The notes: generated by a model not told the origin, from the letters alone. 64,000 nt of DNA from Larix kaempferi (GCA_027924585.1 BSBM01002077.1:107001-171000); one strand, 5' to 3'. Shown: positions 32,051-44,454, numbered from the stretch's first letter. Numbers and translations: made by a program.

Positions 32051-35000
32051 TCAATGGACTTCATCATCTTCTTCATCCAAGTCATCATCTGTATCATCTG
32101 ATCCAAATTCAACATTGTAAGGATTGGCCATATCATCATCGTCATCGATGTGAGTTACGATCATCATGTCATCGTCAATATCATCTTCATAGACATTGTC
32201 TGCTACATCATCTGATTCAACTAATTCTTCGACATCTTCTAGAACATGATCATCTAACTCATGTTGATCATGATCATCTTCAACGTCGTCTTCTTCTTCG
32301 AGAACATCTTCATTACCTTCATCTACGTTATACTTTACCGGCCTTCCCCTTGGATCGTGTCTCATAGCAAATGACCAACCCTCTCTACCTGGAACCTCAG
32401 AGTAAAATACCTATTCACATTGAGTTGGAAGAACATAGGGCTTCGTTCCTGGCTCAAACAACCTTGTATTTACCATGGTAAATCCATTATCATGTTCAAT
32501 AATTGTTTTATCGAGATCACGTTGATTCAATCGACACTTGTACCATTTGACAACGAATAGAAATACCTTGAAGGAGTTAAAGTCACATTGAAGAATGTCT
32601 TCCAAATACACATAGTATCGATTTTCAGAGAGTTCTGGATGTCTGTCACTTCTAGAGGAAACATTGGTCACCTCAAAGACTGCAGATATCCCACAATCCG
32701 ATGTTTTCTTCGTTCCATCCAACTTTTTGATGCGATATCTACAGCCATTTCACCACATAGCCTTATGGTGTTTTACCTACAACAAGCAATACAAGAAAAG
32801 ATTACATAATGATCCAATATTTATGATTAAGTGCATGTTTATAATGCCATACATGGAAAAAAAATCAGCATGTACATCGACAATATGTTTGCAAAAAAAA
32901 TAAATAGTGTGGTTGATTAATATGCTTACCTGCTTATCTTTTAAACCATATACTAAATCGATTTCCCTTTGTGTTAGATTGGTATCTCCATTGCGATGTG
33001 CAGCTTTAACCAATGAAGCCACACCTTCCCATGATATTCCATGACTAGATTGTTCACATCGTTCAATCCATACCTTCATCCAATCAAGATTGTTTTCGAT
33101 GTATAAATGAATTGCATCCCACTCTCGACCAACTATTTGATGACAATAAAATTAAAATTCAATACAAAATGTATATTCACTTAACAAAATATATTACACT
33201 CTAAATTGATGCAATATATTGAATATAAAAATAGAATATGTATGATATATATACATAAAAAGCAACAGTGAAATGTGTTATATTACCTTTCACCTTCCTC
33301 GATCTACCTTTCCCCTTCGGGTACTCCACTTCGAAATATTTATTGGAGTCTAGATCACAAATGCGACGTAAATTGAGATTTTACGCTAATATAGGAAGAT
33401 ATTCACTAATATACAACATGTTTTGGTATACCATAAATCCCTCCATCATAGAACCCTCAGCATGTGCTCGTTGTCTAACCAAACCCTTCATAAATTTCAA
33501 GTGCCTCTCAACCATCCACATGGACCTTGAGTGCGCAGGTCCACACAATTCAATCTCCTCAACTTGGTGTATGAGGTAGAGTTCATGTGCATTGAAAACT
33601 GCCGAAGGTAGATGCTTCTGCATTTCACACATGAGACGAGTAATTTCTCTCCTCCAATACCTTATATCTTATTTATGGAATTCTTTAGATGACAACCATC
33701 TACAAGTGACACTACCCAATCAAGAGATTTAAGAAAAAAACATTATATTACATAACATGAATTAGAGAACAAAAATCAAATATAAGTTCTACGATGAATT
33801 AAACAAACACTAAGCGCATGCAAAAAATCACTACTTACCTCATGTATTTCTTGAGATTATTTATTACTTGTTTGACATTGTTGTTGAAGTTGTATGGGAG
33901 AGAGAGAGGTAGAACATACTGTAACAATATACAAATCTTTTTATTCTTTAAACAAATAGTAGACAAACAAATATACCAACCATATTCACTGGAATAGAAA
34001 GAAAAAAAAATAACTAAATGCAGACCATAATAATTACCTTCATGAAGACATGCCAATCATGTGTTTTCACCCCCACAAAATCACCTTTCTTTGTTATGAT
34101 ATTCTTCATGCTCACACAAAATCCGGTGGGAAATTTAATTTTTCGCATGACTTCTTTTACAACATTACTTTGCTGGTCTGTTAACATCCATGGAAGTGAG
34201 TTTATATTAATTTGCTCTCTGTTGCTATGGAATTGAATGACGTCTTTCATTGCATGGTTTCCTTCTTGAATATCTTTGCAAATTTTCACAATTTTTTCTT
34301 TATCACTCCTTCCATCCAATATTTGCCATAATGTTTCACTCACATTCTTTTTTATATGCATTGTATCAAACAGATAAGCAATTTGTAGTTTTTCATAGTA
34401 GGGCAACCTACTAAATTGTCTAGGATAACTTTTCATTCCTCGTGGAAGCCCATTAATGCCTTCATGATCACATGAACGACCATCATGAATCGTAGTTTAT
34501 AAATAAATTACAGAAATCAATGTCAATCACAGTAAACAATGCACAATAAAAAAATACATAGCATTTCATATGCGATGATTCATATGTACCTTGACGATTT
34601 CTATTATATTGCAACTTCCATAGGTGAGGTGTCATTCTCTGTGGTTTTAATACAGTGTCTTGCTTGCCATTGAACAGATGTTTTTCGGTAGTTCGATACC
34701 TGTGATTCTTAGAGAGGAAGTGCCTATACTCATCAAACACCTCCTGTCCTAAGCTTTTTGAACAACGAGATCTTATCGTAGGACCACAATCTGGACATGC
34801 AAATTTCCTCTTCGTCTGAAGACCTACATAAAGAGATGGAATATCTATGTCAATTATAATTATATACAAAATGAATGGATTATTTAGAAAAACATGCGTG
34901 CGTAGTATATTAACTAGTTCATAAAATTAAATGCAAATAAAGTGGAACTTATAATTACAAACCGCAAAAATGGGTTAACCCTGGGGCATCATGTATTGTC

Positions 35001-36696
35001 CATACAAGCATTGCATGGAATTGAAATTTCCTTTGTCATATTGGTTTAGATACGTCATACATAGTGATGTCATTCCATAACTTTAGTAGCTCGTCAATAA
35101 GAGGTTCGATTTATACATTCATATCTTTGACTTGGTACTTATCTGATTGATTTGAACATATAAAAAATATAAAATTATGAGACGTACCATTTAGATATAT
35201 AAACCATATTGCACAAGAGAAAAATAAAAAATATATATATGAAATTATGCGACAAAATACAACAAATGAGATGCCACTAAATTAAAAAAAAAAAGTTGTA
35301 GACACAATATACGTGGAACAATCATCGACAACATTATGTGCTCCCTCTTTATTGACAACCATGGAGGAATGTTATTGTTGATAAAAAAAATAGGCCACAC
35401 TGAGTAAACAGATCTCATCTCTGCAAATGGATGGACACCATCTGCTGCCAAAGAAATCCTAAGATTACGAGGTTCTTCTTTAAAGTGAAGCCATTTTTCC
35501 TCCATATCTCTAAATGCAAACCCATCTGCAGGCATTCGAATAATGTCGTCTTGACTTCTGTTCCATGCATGGTAATCCATAAACTGCGCTATGTTTTTGC
35601 ACCAAAACAGTCGTTGCAAACGTGGAATGATGGGAATATAACGAAGAACCTTGCGAGGCACATTTTTTGTTACTTGATCTATTCGATATCTACTGATATA
35701 ACATTCCAGACATTCTGTTGCAAATTCATGTTGATTATAATATATAACATGGTCATCAGGGCATGCATGAATTGCTTCATACTGCATTCCAATTTCTTTC
35801 ATGATGGCAGATAAATCTCGAAATGTGTGATGTAAAATATTTGACGGTGGTGACAAAAATTCAACTATCATGCTACAACAAATTAAAATAAAAATCTAGT
35901 TAATATAATATAGAAACAATATTAATGAAACACATTTCATCTGTATTAATTTGAATTATGAATTAACAATTAAATTATTAGACGAACGGTGATAACCTTT
36001 AGCGCGATCATATATATTATGTGATGGAATATATTACATACCTTAACATCTGTGTGACTGATAACCTTCAAGTTCATTATCAACAATATGGCAGAGAGAA
36101 GATTTGTGTTGGAACCCTCATAAAGGGATTCGTATGCCTTCTCAAGAAGAGGTAAATCATGAATATCATCAAAATGATCATCATCATCCATTATAATATC
36201 AAATGAATCATGGATCAAAGTATTTGTACCATCATCTTCAACTATTTTATCAGTATGATCATCTTCTTCAATATGGTCATTAACGTGTTCTCCATTATTC
36301 ATAGCTCCATGCTCCTCCGGTACTTGTTCTGAAAGCACTTCCTCCGGACGATATGTCGTAGGATGTCTTTCCTTTATAATTACATGAAACCATCAATAGA
36401 TAAAAGTTAATAAAATAAATATTAAAATAATACATACATTTACAAAAGCAATCAAAATAAAAACATATATAATGCAAAACTTACAAATTGACGATATTCA
36501 TGTCCCCCCTCAACGTGTCCATGTTCCCTACAATTTTTTTTGGCTATTGTGATCTTTATTCTTCTCCTCTTAAAGCTTCTGCATTGACTACATGGAGAAT
36601 AACATTTCCCATCACCCTTTCTTTTCACTCCATCCCACAATCTAGCGAGCAATTGTCGATTTGTTCGTCTGGATCAGGAATATTGCTATTTGACAT
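32051..36696 (-). pseudogene. TNP2-type CACTA transposase, ten exons
   Basis: Exons inferred from coding blocks flanked by GT and AG, on the minus strand: 36696-36485, 36371-36042, 35872 to about 35315, about 35142-34968, 34823-34590, about 34490-34038, 33918-33839, 33699-33287, 33132-32930, 32776-32051. Domains in order: Transpos_assoc-like (Cys-rich CYSPCSQCRS); LPLLEKAYESLYEGSNTNLLSA and the Transposase_21/TNP2 core (KNVPRKVLRYIPIIPRL, RISLAADGVHPFAEM); the INGLPRGMKSYPRQFSRLPY block; DUF4218 (AELYLIHQ-like, LCGPAHSRSMWMVERHLKFMKG); DUF4216 (NRYYVYLEDILQCDFNSFKV). The tail is very acidic. The enzyme would cut the element at its CACTA ends. At least six stops and a frameshift in exon 1 break it. 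Exon 3 and 4 edges are approximate. Confidence 0.85.
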
Positions 36697-36910
36697 TTTC
36701 TCGTAAAGAGCTTGAATGAAGATTATCTATCTTAGAAAATCAAGCTCTACACTTCACTCGCTTTAAAACAAAAAAACAATATAAATAATGACGTTTTCTT
36801 TTACGAAAAATAGTCCACCGAATAAAAAAACTTCCACAAACCGTCATTTGTATAGCAAACATGTCGGAATGTTTCAAAATTTATAGATTTTAAAATATAA
36901 ACAGTCGTTG
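36697..36910 (-). other. CACTA 5' region left of copia D
   Basis: Continues across copia D into 43819-44204. AT-rich. It holds the D target duplication CGTTG at 36906-36910. Removing D joins it to a TCGGATATCCGA palindrome of the subterminal repeat type. Confidence 0.6.
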
Positions 36911-37479
36911 TGTTATTTTTTTTATAATTGCATTCAAACATTATATAGGATCCTCTAAGAGAATAACAAGCACAGCATAACAATCATAAACACAAGAGAC
37001 ACAGAGTTTCCTCGGGGAAAACCAAGAAGGTGAAAAACCTTGCAACTTCCTCAAAGATAGAATAAGCCCTAATACAAAGACCACAATGTTCAATCCCCAA
37101 AAGATAGATGACTCCAGCAGCTACTCCTCCTCCACTTGTGTGCACTCCTCTCTCTCAACTATGCGAGTTGGATGAGTGAGTGAATGAATAGAATGAGAGA
37201 CACTCACTCTCTATTTATACACAACTTAAGCTGCCTTTAATTCTAACTGGGCCAACTTCCTAAGGAATCCTAATAACCCATCCACATGACACATGCAGGG
37301 CCAACCCCACCAAGGTGTTCTAATAACCCATCAAATAATACTTGCAACACTTGCGACACTTACAAATACAAATGACGACACTTCTGATTGGAGGAATAAT
37401 ACATCTTCATCATGAATATAATAAAGTACAAGTGTAATACATTGAAGAATATCTTCCGAAGTTACAAATACATCAACAC
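36911..37479 (-). repeat. D 3' LTR
   Basis: 569 bp, TGTTATTTTTT to CATCAACA. Partner at 43230-43818. A minus-strand TATAAATAG lies near 37213-37221. The minus-strand purine run AGAGGGAG abuts at 37480. Confidence 0.92.
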
Positions 37480-38600
37480 TCCCTCTTAACTATGAAGGTA
37501 TTCTCTCGACACAGGTCATCAATACATATCGCCACAAGTCTTCAATTTTGGAGCTGGATCATCGTCACTGGATCACAGAGCATCATCGTCACTGCTGCTA
37601 TACTCGTCATCTCAATCACTAGGCTATCTCTCAATTCTTCTTGTCATAGGAAGTTCTACAGAGTGAGCCCTTTTTCATGTTGGTTGTAGGCCTAGCCTCC
37701 TGTAGGTCTTCATCATCTCTGTCCATCATGTGGAATGTGCGTCAACAAAACCTCAAAAGAGCATCCCAGGAATTTTATGAGCTCACAACTCAACACATCG
37801 GATCTCCTAGGATCTTTAACATGTGACCACCACAAAACCTCGAAAGAGCATCCAAGCTCAAACTATCGAATATCCTAGGATCTTTTCTATGTGGTCAAGA
37901 AAAACCTTAAAAGAGTGTCTTGCAACCTGCAAGATCTCTAAAGAGCATCCCAGGACTTTTATGAGCACACAGCTCAACCTATCAAATCTCCGAGACTGAT
38001 TACATGCCTCCTGTAGCAAAACCTCGAAAGATCATCGGAGCTCAAACTATCAGATCTCCCGAGAAATTTTCTATGCTACCTATAGCAAAACCTCGAAAGA
38101 GTATCTGAGCTCAAACTATCGAATCTCCCAGGATATTTTCTATGCTACCTGCACAATCTATCCACAACCACAGAGTATCATCTTGATACTCATGATCATA
38201 CTGATCATCATCATATAGTACATCATCCTGATGCACATCATCATCACATGATTACTCTGATCATGTACATAGCATCATCCTGATGCATATCATCTGGAGC
38301 ATCGTCTTGATGCTCATCACACTTGATCATAATGATCATCATCATAGCATCGTCCTAATGCCTATCATCTGGAGCATCATCCTGATGGTCATGATCATCC
38401 TGATCATCATCATAACATCATCCTGATGCCTATCATCTGGAGCATCATCTTGATGCTTATCGCACATGATCATCTTGATTATCATACATAGCAGTAACCG
38501 GAGCATCGTCCCGATGCTCATCACACAATGCTTACATCCACAGCCATGGGAAGGATCCTCCTACCACCATGCTTGGAATGGCTCCTGCAAATGTGTCCCA
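37480..38600. repeat. D 3' non-coding region with two minisatellites
   Basis: 37740-38145 holds about six imperfect units of CAAAACCTCGAAAGAGCATC with GAGCTCAAACTATCGAATCTCC. 38190-38540 holds roughly 60-bp units of CATCATCCTGATGCCTATCATCTGGAG. It is the same position between RNase H and the 3' LTR as the arrays in A and B, but the repeat units are different. Confidence 0.82.
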
Positions 38601-39590
38601 TCACTTCTTCCTCGAAGTATCTTCTATCTGAAGAACACCAAGCCTCTCTCTGAAGTATTCGAACTTCACTCTGGCTAGTGGTTTGGTCAACACATCTGCA
38701 ATCTGCTCATCTGTCGCAACATATTGGAGCTTCAATACTCCTCTCTGCACCATATCCCTGATATAGTGATATTTGATCTCGATGTGCTTCGACCTGTCAT
38801 GGAACACCGGGTTCTCTGACAACTTCACACAACTCTGGTTGTCACAATAGATACAGGTAGCATCCAACTGGAAATCAAATAAATCAGACAGTAGCTTCCT
38901 TATCCACACTGTCTCACAACTAGCCGAACAAGCTGCGACATACTCTACTTCGGTTGTACTCAGTGCTACACAGGATTGCTTCCTGCTAAACCAAGAGATC
39001 ACACCTGATCCCATACTGAAGCAGCACCTCGAAGTGCTCTTCCTATCTGCAGCACTGCCTGCCCAATCTAAATCAACATAACCCTCCAGGTTAAACTTTT
39101 GATTCACATCATACTTGAGCCCATAATCAATTGTACCCTTCGGGTACCTCAGAATATGCTTTATAGCAATCAAGTGAAAATTTCTAGGATCTATCAGAAA
39201 CTGGCTCAAGGTGTTCACCGTAAAGCAAATATATGGTCTCATGTTCATCAGGTACATCAAGGACCCAATCATCTAACGATACACCGTGACATCAACTGAC
39301 TCTGATGAAGCGTCACTCAATAGCTTCAAGTTTGATGCCATAGGTGTGGCCATGGCCTTGCAGTCCATCATCCCGAACCGCTTCAGGATTTCTACTGCAT
39401 ACTTCCCTTATCCAAGGAAGATTCCATCTGCACTCTGCCACACCTCCATACCTAGAAAGTAATGCATCATGCCCAAGTCCTTCATCTCGAACTCGGAAAC
39501 AATATTACTCTTCGTGTCGGAAATCAATCTATCCTCACCTGTCACAAACATGTCATCCACATATAATATAAGTATCACTGTATTGCCCTA
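38601..39590 (-). pseudogene. D copia reverse transcriptase end and RNase H
   Basis: The frame from about 39590 gives ILILYVDDMFVTGEDRL (YVDD active site) and MKDLGMMHYFLGMEVW. After two stops comes the 223-codon open frame 38601-39272, with SLMYLMNMRPYICFTVNTLSQF, KHILRYPKGTIDYG, DLDWAGSAADRKSTS, ISWFSRKQSCVALSTTEVEYVAACSASCETVWIRKL, IYCDNQSCVKL, RSKHIEIKYHYIRDMV and DEQIADVLTKPLARV. The RNase H is essentially complete and is the best preserved pol segment of the three related copias. Confidence 0.92.
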
Positions 39591-40135
39591 CTCAACCTTG
39601 TAATAAAGGTTGGAATATGCTTTACTCTTGGTAAAACCCAAACTGGACAGGAAGTTATCTATCCTGCCATACCATGTCATAGGTGCTTGCTTTAAGCCAT
39701 ACAAGGATTTCTTCAATCTACACACATATGAGTCCCTATCATGTATCTCAAAACTGAGTGGTTGCTCCACATACACTTCCTCTTCGACTACACCATTCAA
39801 GAAAGTTGTCTTGACATACATCTGGTGTATCTTCCACTTCATCACTGCAGCCAGGGCAAGTACTGTTCTGATGGAAGTGTATCTGCCTACAGGTGCAAAA
39901 GTCTCTTCATAATCTATCCCCTCTTTCTGGGAGAAGCCACGAGCCACAAACCTTGCCTTGTATTTCTCTATGTTGCCATCTGCAGCATGCTTGATCTTGT
40001 AGATCCACTTGGAAGTCACAACAGACTTCCCTTCTGTTCTTAGGACCACATCCAAAACATCATTCTTCATGATCGACTGGTATTCCTCGATCATGGCATT
40101 CTTCCATTACTGCATCCCGGATCCTGGGAACTTCA
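39591..40135 (-). pseudogene. D copia reverse transcriptase, N-terminal part
   Basis: Open for 168 codons from 40094: MIEEYQSIMKNDVLDVVLRTEG, SKWIYKIKHAADGNIEKYKARFVARGFSQKEGIDYEETFAPV, LALAAVMKWKIHQMYVKTTFLNG, LKKSLYGLKQAPMTWYGRID. This is the start of the RVT_2-type enzyme. Sequence upstream (to about 40200) is broken. The frame joins the YVDD segment downstream without a gap. Confidence 0.92.
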
Positions 40136-40199
40136 AATTCTTCAATATCTTCAATAGATAGTTTTATTTGAACTTCATTGTTGGAACAAATGTTGTAGT

Positions 40200-40740
40200 C
40201 CTTCTTTTGTAGGTGATTGTACACGATCTTTCCTACAAGTCAAATTCAATTGCATGATTAGAAACTTCTCATGATTTATAGAACAAAGTCTTACACATAA
40301 AGGCATATGTCATACAGTCATGCAATTATAATGCTTCAATACAACATTCATCCATATCACATATTCATACGGTAACTTTCTAGATGCCTTCCATCTCTAC
40401 CAGAACATTGTTAAGAGTTTGCACTACTCCCAACATGTCAGCAAAGAGGTTTCATTCTAGATGAGTAGCAATGGAATGTTGTACAATGCCATAGGCCACT
40501 TACCCATGACATGCATATTAGTAGTATATTTTTCATTAATGCAATTATTCTAATATGCATAATACACAACCTAAGTCTAGGAACATAAGTATATACATCA
40601 TTGAACAATATTATTTAAACAATCAGATATACACGAAATGACAATTCAAATACTTATCTTTGTTTGTTTGTTGGGTGGACTCCCTCTCAATCTTTGCTTC
40701 TTTTTTGCAACTCCATTCTGTTGTGGATTGTGAGGTCAAC
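40200..40740 (-). other. Intron-like non-coding stretch inside D pol
   Basis: Interrupts the polyprotein between integrase and reverse transcriptase. The sense strand has GGGTAAGTGG near 40493 (donor-like) and TTTGACTTGTAG followed by GAAAGATCG near 40233 (acceptor-like). The same ends and much of the body occur in A (16020-16300), and the acceptor in B (28118). If spliced, about 260 bases would be removed. Even so the C-terminal half of integrase is absent. Confidence 0.55.
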
Positions 40741-41110
40741 TCCCTCTTAATCCCTGAATCACTGCATAACTTCTTGAATTCCCCTGAAGTAAATTCTCTG
40801 CCATTATCGGATCTAAAGGTCTTGATCTTCTTTTTAGTATGGTTTCTATCAAGTCTTTGAATTCCTTGAATTTATTGAATACTTCATCTTTGTTCTTCAA
40901 GAAACAAATCCAAGTATTCCTAGATAAATCATCATAATATACATACCCACTCAGAGAAATGGATGACATCGGAGTGGATAATTTCCGATATTCCTTATGC
41001 CTTGCTTTCACTGCTTGGAAATGCCTTCTTTGTGTTCTTTCATTTTGCACATCCTTTGTAAACACCTTCATGCTTTGACTGGATTTCAGAAAGACCTTCT
41101 ACTGCTTTGC
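40741..41110 (-). pseudogene. D integrase core, truncated
   Basis: The readable frame has RRHFQAVKARHKEYRKLSTP, YVYYDDLSRNTWICFLKNKDEVFNKFKEFKDLIE, then a frameshift into RSDNGREFTSGEFKKLC, which is the second catalytic Asp region of copia integrase. It ends soon after, where PQQNG and the catalytic Glu would be, and gives way to the non-coding stretch. The protein could not have acted as an integrase. Confidence 0.85.
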
Positions 41111-41640
41111 TGGCAATTGGTAGTGCTCTATAGTGCACATGTGCAATCCTTCTATGCCAAAGTTCACTTGGCTCCATGGATTCATGTACCATGGCATGTT
41201 CAGGTTGTCCCTTCAATTTGTACAAGCCTCCCTCTTGCTCTCCAATCACTACTGCATCATCAATGGTCTTACCTTTTGGCCACATGAGTACTTGGCCATC
41301 CACAAATGCAACTCTCATCCCCTTTGCATCCAAAGATGATGTGGAGAGAAGATTATTCTTGAGTCCAGGTACATATAGAACATCTTGCATCTTTAAAGAC
41401 TTCCCAGAGTCTAACTTGTAGGAGGCTTCACCACTTCCTTTTATAGGGTATTGATAGTCATCCCCAAGTTTCACCTTATGAGTTGAATCATGTTCAGATA
41501 GATCCATAAGAGATTCTTTGAATCCCGTCATATGTTTAGAAGCCCCACTATCAATGAGCCAATCATTACACCCATGAGTAACAGTACTTGTGAGAGCAAA
41601 GATTAGGACATATTCATCATCACTTGAAGAGTCTTCACTT
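41040..41640 (-). pseudogene. D aspartic protease and GAG-pre-integrase domain
   Basis: Reads NDWLIDSGASKHMTGFKESL (protease active site DSGA at about 41545), then VKLGDDYQYPIKGSG, MQDVLYVPGLKNNLLSTSSL, and the GAG-pre-integrase block SELWHRRIAHVHYRALP at about 41150. Open for 163 codons from 41531, and it continues from the zinc-knuckle region upstream. The order Gag, protease, integrase before reverse transcriptase is diagnostic of Ty1/copia. Confidence 0.92.
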
Positions 41641-42485
41641 TCTGCCCTAGATTTCTTTCTGGGAGGTTCAACATCCTCAGCAGCATGAGCATGATACCTC
41701 TTCTTGTTGTTCTTCTTCTTCTTGTTGAGGTCTTGATTATTCTTGGGACAGTCCGAAGCAAAGTGTTCCTTTTCATTACATGTGAATCATCTCAAATCTT
41801 TCTTATCTCTTTGATGGTGGTGGAAATATTTATTGTGATGAGGTTGCTCCCTCTTGGGCTTACTTCTCTTGGTGTGAGCTGTGAGAGCTTGGTCTTCACT
41901 TCCCATCTTTTCTTCTCGAGCTACAAGCCTAGCTTCTTCTTGTGAGCATTCCTCCCATAGTCTACTGAAGGAGATCAATTTCTTTCTTGCACAAATACCT
42001 TGGATGAAGGAGTCTTATGACCTAGGTAGGCCATTTAATGTGGTCATGACAATTTCTCCATTCTCCACTACTTCATCCACAGCTTCAAGTTGTTCTTTTA
42101 TTTGAGAGACATTAGTAAAGTAGGATTGGATGGTCTCTCCATTCTGGAACTTAACCCTTTTCAATTGATTCCACAGATTCATCTTCCGATTTATATTCTT
42201 TCCTTCAAACAACTTGGTCAAGGATTCAAACATCTCCTTAGGTGTCTTTAGAGAAGACACATGGGGTATGAGATGGTCTTTTATAGAATCAGCAATGATT
42301 CTCTTGGCCTTGACCAAGTTCTTCTTATGTAAGGCCTTAGCCTCATCTCCCTCTGGAACTGGAACCTCTTGTTTTATGTAGGTGTCCAAATCATTCTCTT
42401 CTAGGATTAACCCAATCCTATACTTCCATGCTCGGAAGTTTCCAGCTCCTTGAAGCTTATCCTCAAGCTTGGTGTGGTGAGACAT
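41641..42485 (-). pseudogene. D Gag polyprotein
   Basis: Start ATG at 42485 (MSHHTKLEDKLQGAGNFRAW). The N-terminal DUF4219/UBN2-type Gag contains YRIGLILEENDLDTYI, SLTKLFEGKNINRKMNLWNQL, VKFQNGETIQSYFTNVSQIKEQL and VMTTLNGLP. A stop at about 42015 is followed in frame by the basic region KRSKPKREQPHHNKY, and a zinc-knuckle-like CNEKEHFASDCPKN whose first Cys appears lost to an Arg-Phe change. A Lys-rich then Ser/Asp/Glu-rich linker leads to the protease. It would make the particle shell. Confidence 0.88.
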
Positions 42486-43217
42486 CTTAATGAGAAACTC
42501 AAATGGAAATAAAATATTTAGGTCTTACCACTTGATTTGCTGAAAACTGGATCTGGAGCTAGATTAGGGTTTGTCAGAGAAACCCCAAAAATTCAAACTT
42601 TGAATTCCAAACTTCTGAATGGATGGAAAGATGCGCCTTGCTGAGCTGATAAAGCTGGTATACTTCAATTTTGAAATCTGCAAAATTTGACCCCTCAAAA
42701 TTGCCTTTGAAACTTTTGGATCTTCTCGTCAAAATCTTGAACTAGGGTTTGATAATGCTCGGGGTTCTGCCCAGCCAAAAAGTTCGATCTTGTGCTCTAA
42801 ACTTCAATTTTTCTGAGGAGCATCCAGCTGTGGTCACAGATTCCAAAAATTTCAACTTTTACAGAAACCCTAATTTTCCACCTTTCCGATCAAAATCCTG
42901 AACTAGGGTTTGATGATGCTTGGGGTTCTGCCCAACCAAAAAATTCAATATTGGTCTCTAAACTTCTATTTTCTTGAGGAGCATCCAGCCGTGGTCTCGG
43001 ATTCCAAAAATTCCAACTTTCTCCAAAACCCTAATTTCCCATAGCAATGACGGGCCAAAAACTGAAAGTGCTCATAATTGAATTATGTCTCGACAGAAAG
43101 ATGCGCCCTTGCAAGGAGAGTCAGCCTAGCCTCCTGCCTTTGATGATCTGAGGAGAGAAACCCAAAGATTAATAAGCCCTAGCTTCTGCAGCTGCACAGT
43201 GTCTTCTTCTTAGCACG
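42486..43217 (-). other. D 5' leader
   Basis: About 730 bases from the primer site to the gag ATG. It contains two or three related blocks with AAAATTTGACCCCTCAAAATTGCC and AGTTCGATCTTG-like motifs, shared with the A leader. No open frame of note. Confidence 0.65.
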
Positions 43218-43229
43218 GCTCTGATACCA
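43218..43229 (-). promoter_or_regulatory. D primer-binding site
   Basis: The minus strand reads TGGTATCAGAGC immediately after the LTR end. It is the exact plant Met-initiator-tRNA type site used by many copia elements. Confidence 0.9.
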
Positions 43230-43818
43230 TGTTAATTTTTCGATAATTGCATTCAAACATTATCTAGGATCCTACTAAGAGAATAACAAGCACAGCATAA
43301 CAATCATAAACACAAGAGACACAGAGTTTCCTCGGGGAAAACCAAGAAGGTGAAAAACCCGCAACTTCCTCAGAGATAGAATAAGCCCCAATACAAATAT
43401 CACAATGATCAGTCCCCAAAATATAGATGACTCCAGCAGCTACTCCTCCTCCACTTGTGCGCACTCCTCTCTCTCAACTATGCGAGTTGGATGAGTGAGT
43501 GAATGAATAGAATGAGAGACACTCACTCTCTATTTATACACAACTTAACCTACCTTTAATTCTAACTGGACCGACTTCCTAAGGAAGCCTAATAACCCAT
43601 CCACATGACACATGCAGGGCTGACCCCACCAAGGTGGTCTAATAACCCATCAAATAATACTTGTGACACTTGCGACACTTACAATAATACTTGCGACACT
43701 TACAAATACAAATGACGACACTTCTGATTGGAGGAATAATACATCTCCATCGTGAATATAATGAAGTACAAGTGTAATACATAGAAGAATATCTTCCGAA
43801 GTTACAAATACATCAACA
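43230..43818 (-). repeat. D 5' LTR
   Basis: 589 bp, partner of 36911-37479. It is 20 bp longer mainly through a local duplication of AATACTTGYGACACTTRC near 43650-43700. A minus-strand TATAAATAG lies near 43532. Confidence 0.92.
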
Positions 43819-44204
43819 CGTCGGATATCCGATGAATTAAGCATAGTTACTATTGGAGAATAGATGTCGGATATCCGACATCCACGGGCATGATATAATG
43901 TCAGATATCTGACATTCTCGGGCATAATATGGTGTCGGATATCCAACATCCGCGGGCATAATATATTGTCGGATATCCAACATCCGTGGGCATAATATTA
44001 TGTCGAATAGCCGACGACACTGGTCACTATTCGACAGACGTCATTGAATATCCAAGGGCCATCGAATATCCGACATCCACTTCTATGAATTTAAAAAAAA
44101 ATCATCAAATTTCGTAATTTTGAAGGTGAAATCCGACGACACAATCATTTTCGTCGGATGTCGTCGGATTTTCTCATCGGATTTTGGGTTCAAATTTTGT
44201 AGTG
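43819..44204 (-). repeat. CACTA terminal inverted repeat and subterminal palindrome array
   Basis: Five units with exact 34-bp spacing (43865, 43899, 43933, 43967, 44001) carry the 16-bp palindrome TGTCGGATATCCGACA or a close variant plus CATCCRCGGGCATAATAT. Further GTCGGAT motifs lie at 43820 and 44135-44180. The last 14 bases are the terminus. Such repeats are bound by the accessory protein TNPA in maize En/Spm. Here the binding role is inference. Confidence 0.88.
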
Positions 44205-44454
44205 AGATGATCGAGCGATCGAGTGCTGCAGAAGATGAAGAAAAAGGTGTAGACTCAGTGTTGTAGAAGATGATTCTCCACTACTGAAGATGTTGAAGAT
44301 GTTCCAGTAACTATTCCAGTTGTTGATGTTGTTCAACAAAACTTCCAATGATTTATAGATGTATCACCTTGATATTGTTGATGATGCTCTCTCTCCTTGC
44401 TCCTATAGTTGATGTTGTCGTTGTCAGTAGAATACCCTTCTCGTTAAGGGGGAG
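44205..44454 (+). other. B 3' region right of the CACTA
   Basis: Resumes the GAT/GTT-rich sequence seen left of the CACTA (GATCGAGMGATCRAGTG on both sides). It ends in CTTCTCGTTAAGGGGGAG, the polypurine tract of the A/B family, at 44437-44454. Confidence 0.75.

Larger units (their letters stand above)
36911..43818 (-). mobile_element. D: Ty1/copia nested in the CACTA
   Basis: 6.9 kb with LTRs 36911-37479 and 43230-43818, starting TG and ending CA. A perfect Met-tRNA-type primer site lies at 43218-43229, a polypurine tract at 37480-37496, and a 5-bp duplication CGTTG/CGTCG with one mismatch flanks it. Minus-strand order is Gag, zinc knuckle, protease, GAG-pre-integrase, partial integrase, then a non-coding stretch, then reverse transcriptase and RNase H. 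It belongs to the same family as A and B but keeps gag and protease. It is the innermost element of this nest. Confidence 0.93.
30369..44204 (-). mobile_element. CACTA (En/Spm) DNA transposon inside copia B
   Basis: The right end reads CAAATTTTGTAGTG at 44191-44204, the reverse complement of a CACTACAAAATTTG terminus. Next to it are subterminal palindromic repeats (43865-44016) and a minus-strand TNP2-type transposase gene (32051-36696). Copia B sequence resumes directly outside at 44205. On the left I find no CACTACAA terminus. B sequence runs into the GAT tract and then a satellite array, so the left end at 30369 is a limit set by the host sequence, not a seen terminus. Without copia D the element is about 6.9 kb. 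Confidence 0.85.

Noticed and set aside
35160-36040. AT-rich gaps inside the transposase as separate insertions
   Set aside because: They are bounded by GT/AG and lie between consecutive transposase blocks, so introns explain them better.
43865-44034. Regularly spaced palindromic repeats resembling a CRISPR array
   Set aside because: The intervening sequence is itself conserved from unit to unit, the locus is eukaryotic, and it abuts a CACTA terminus. It is a subterminal repeat.
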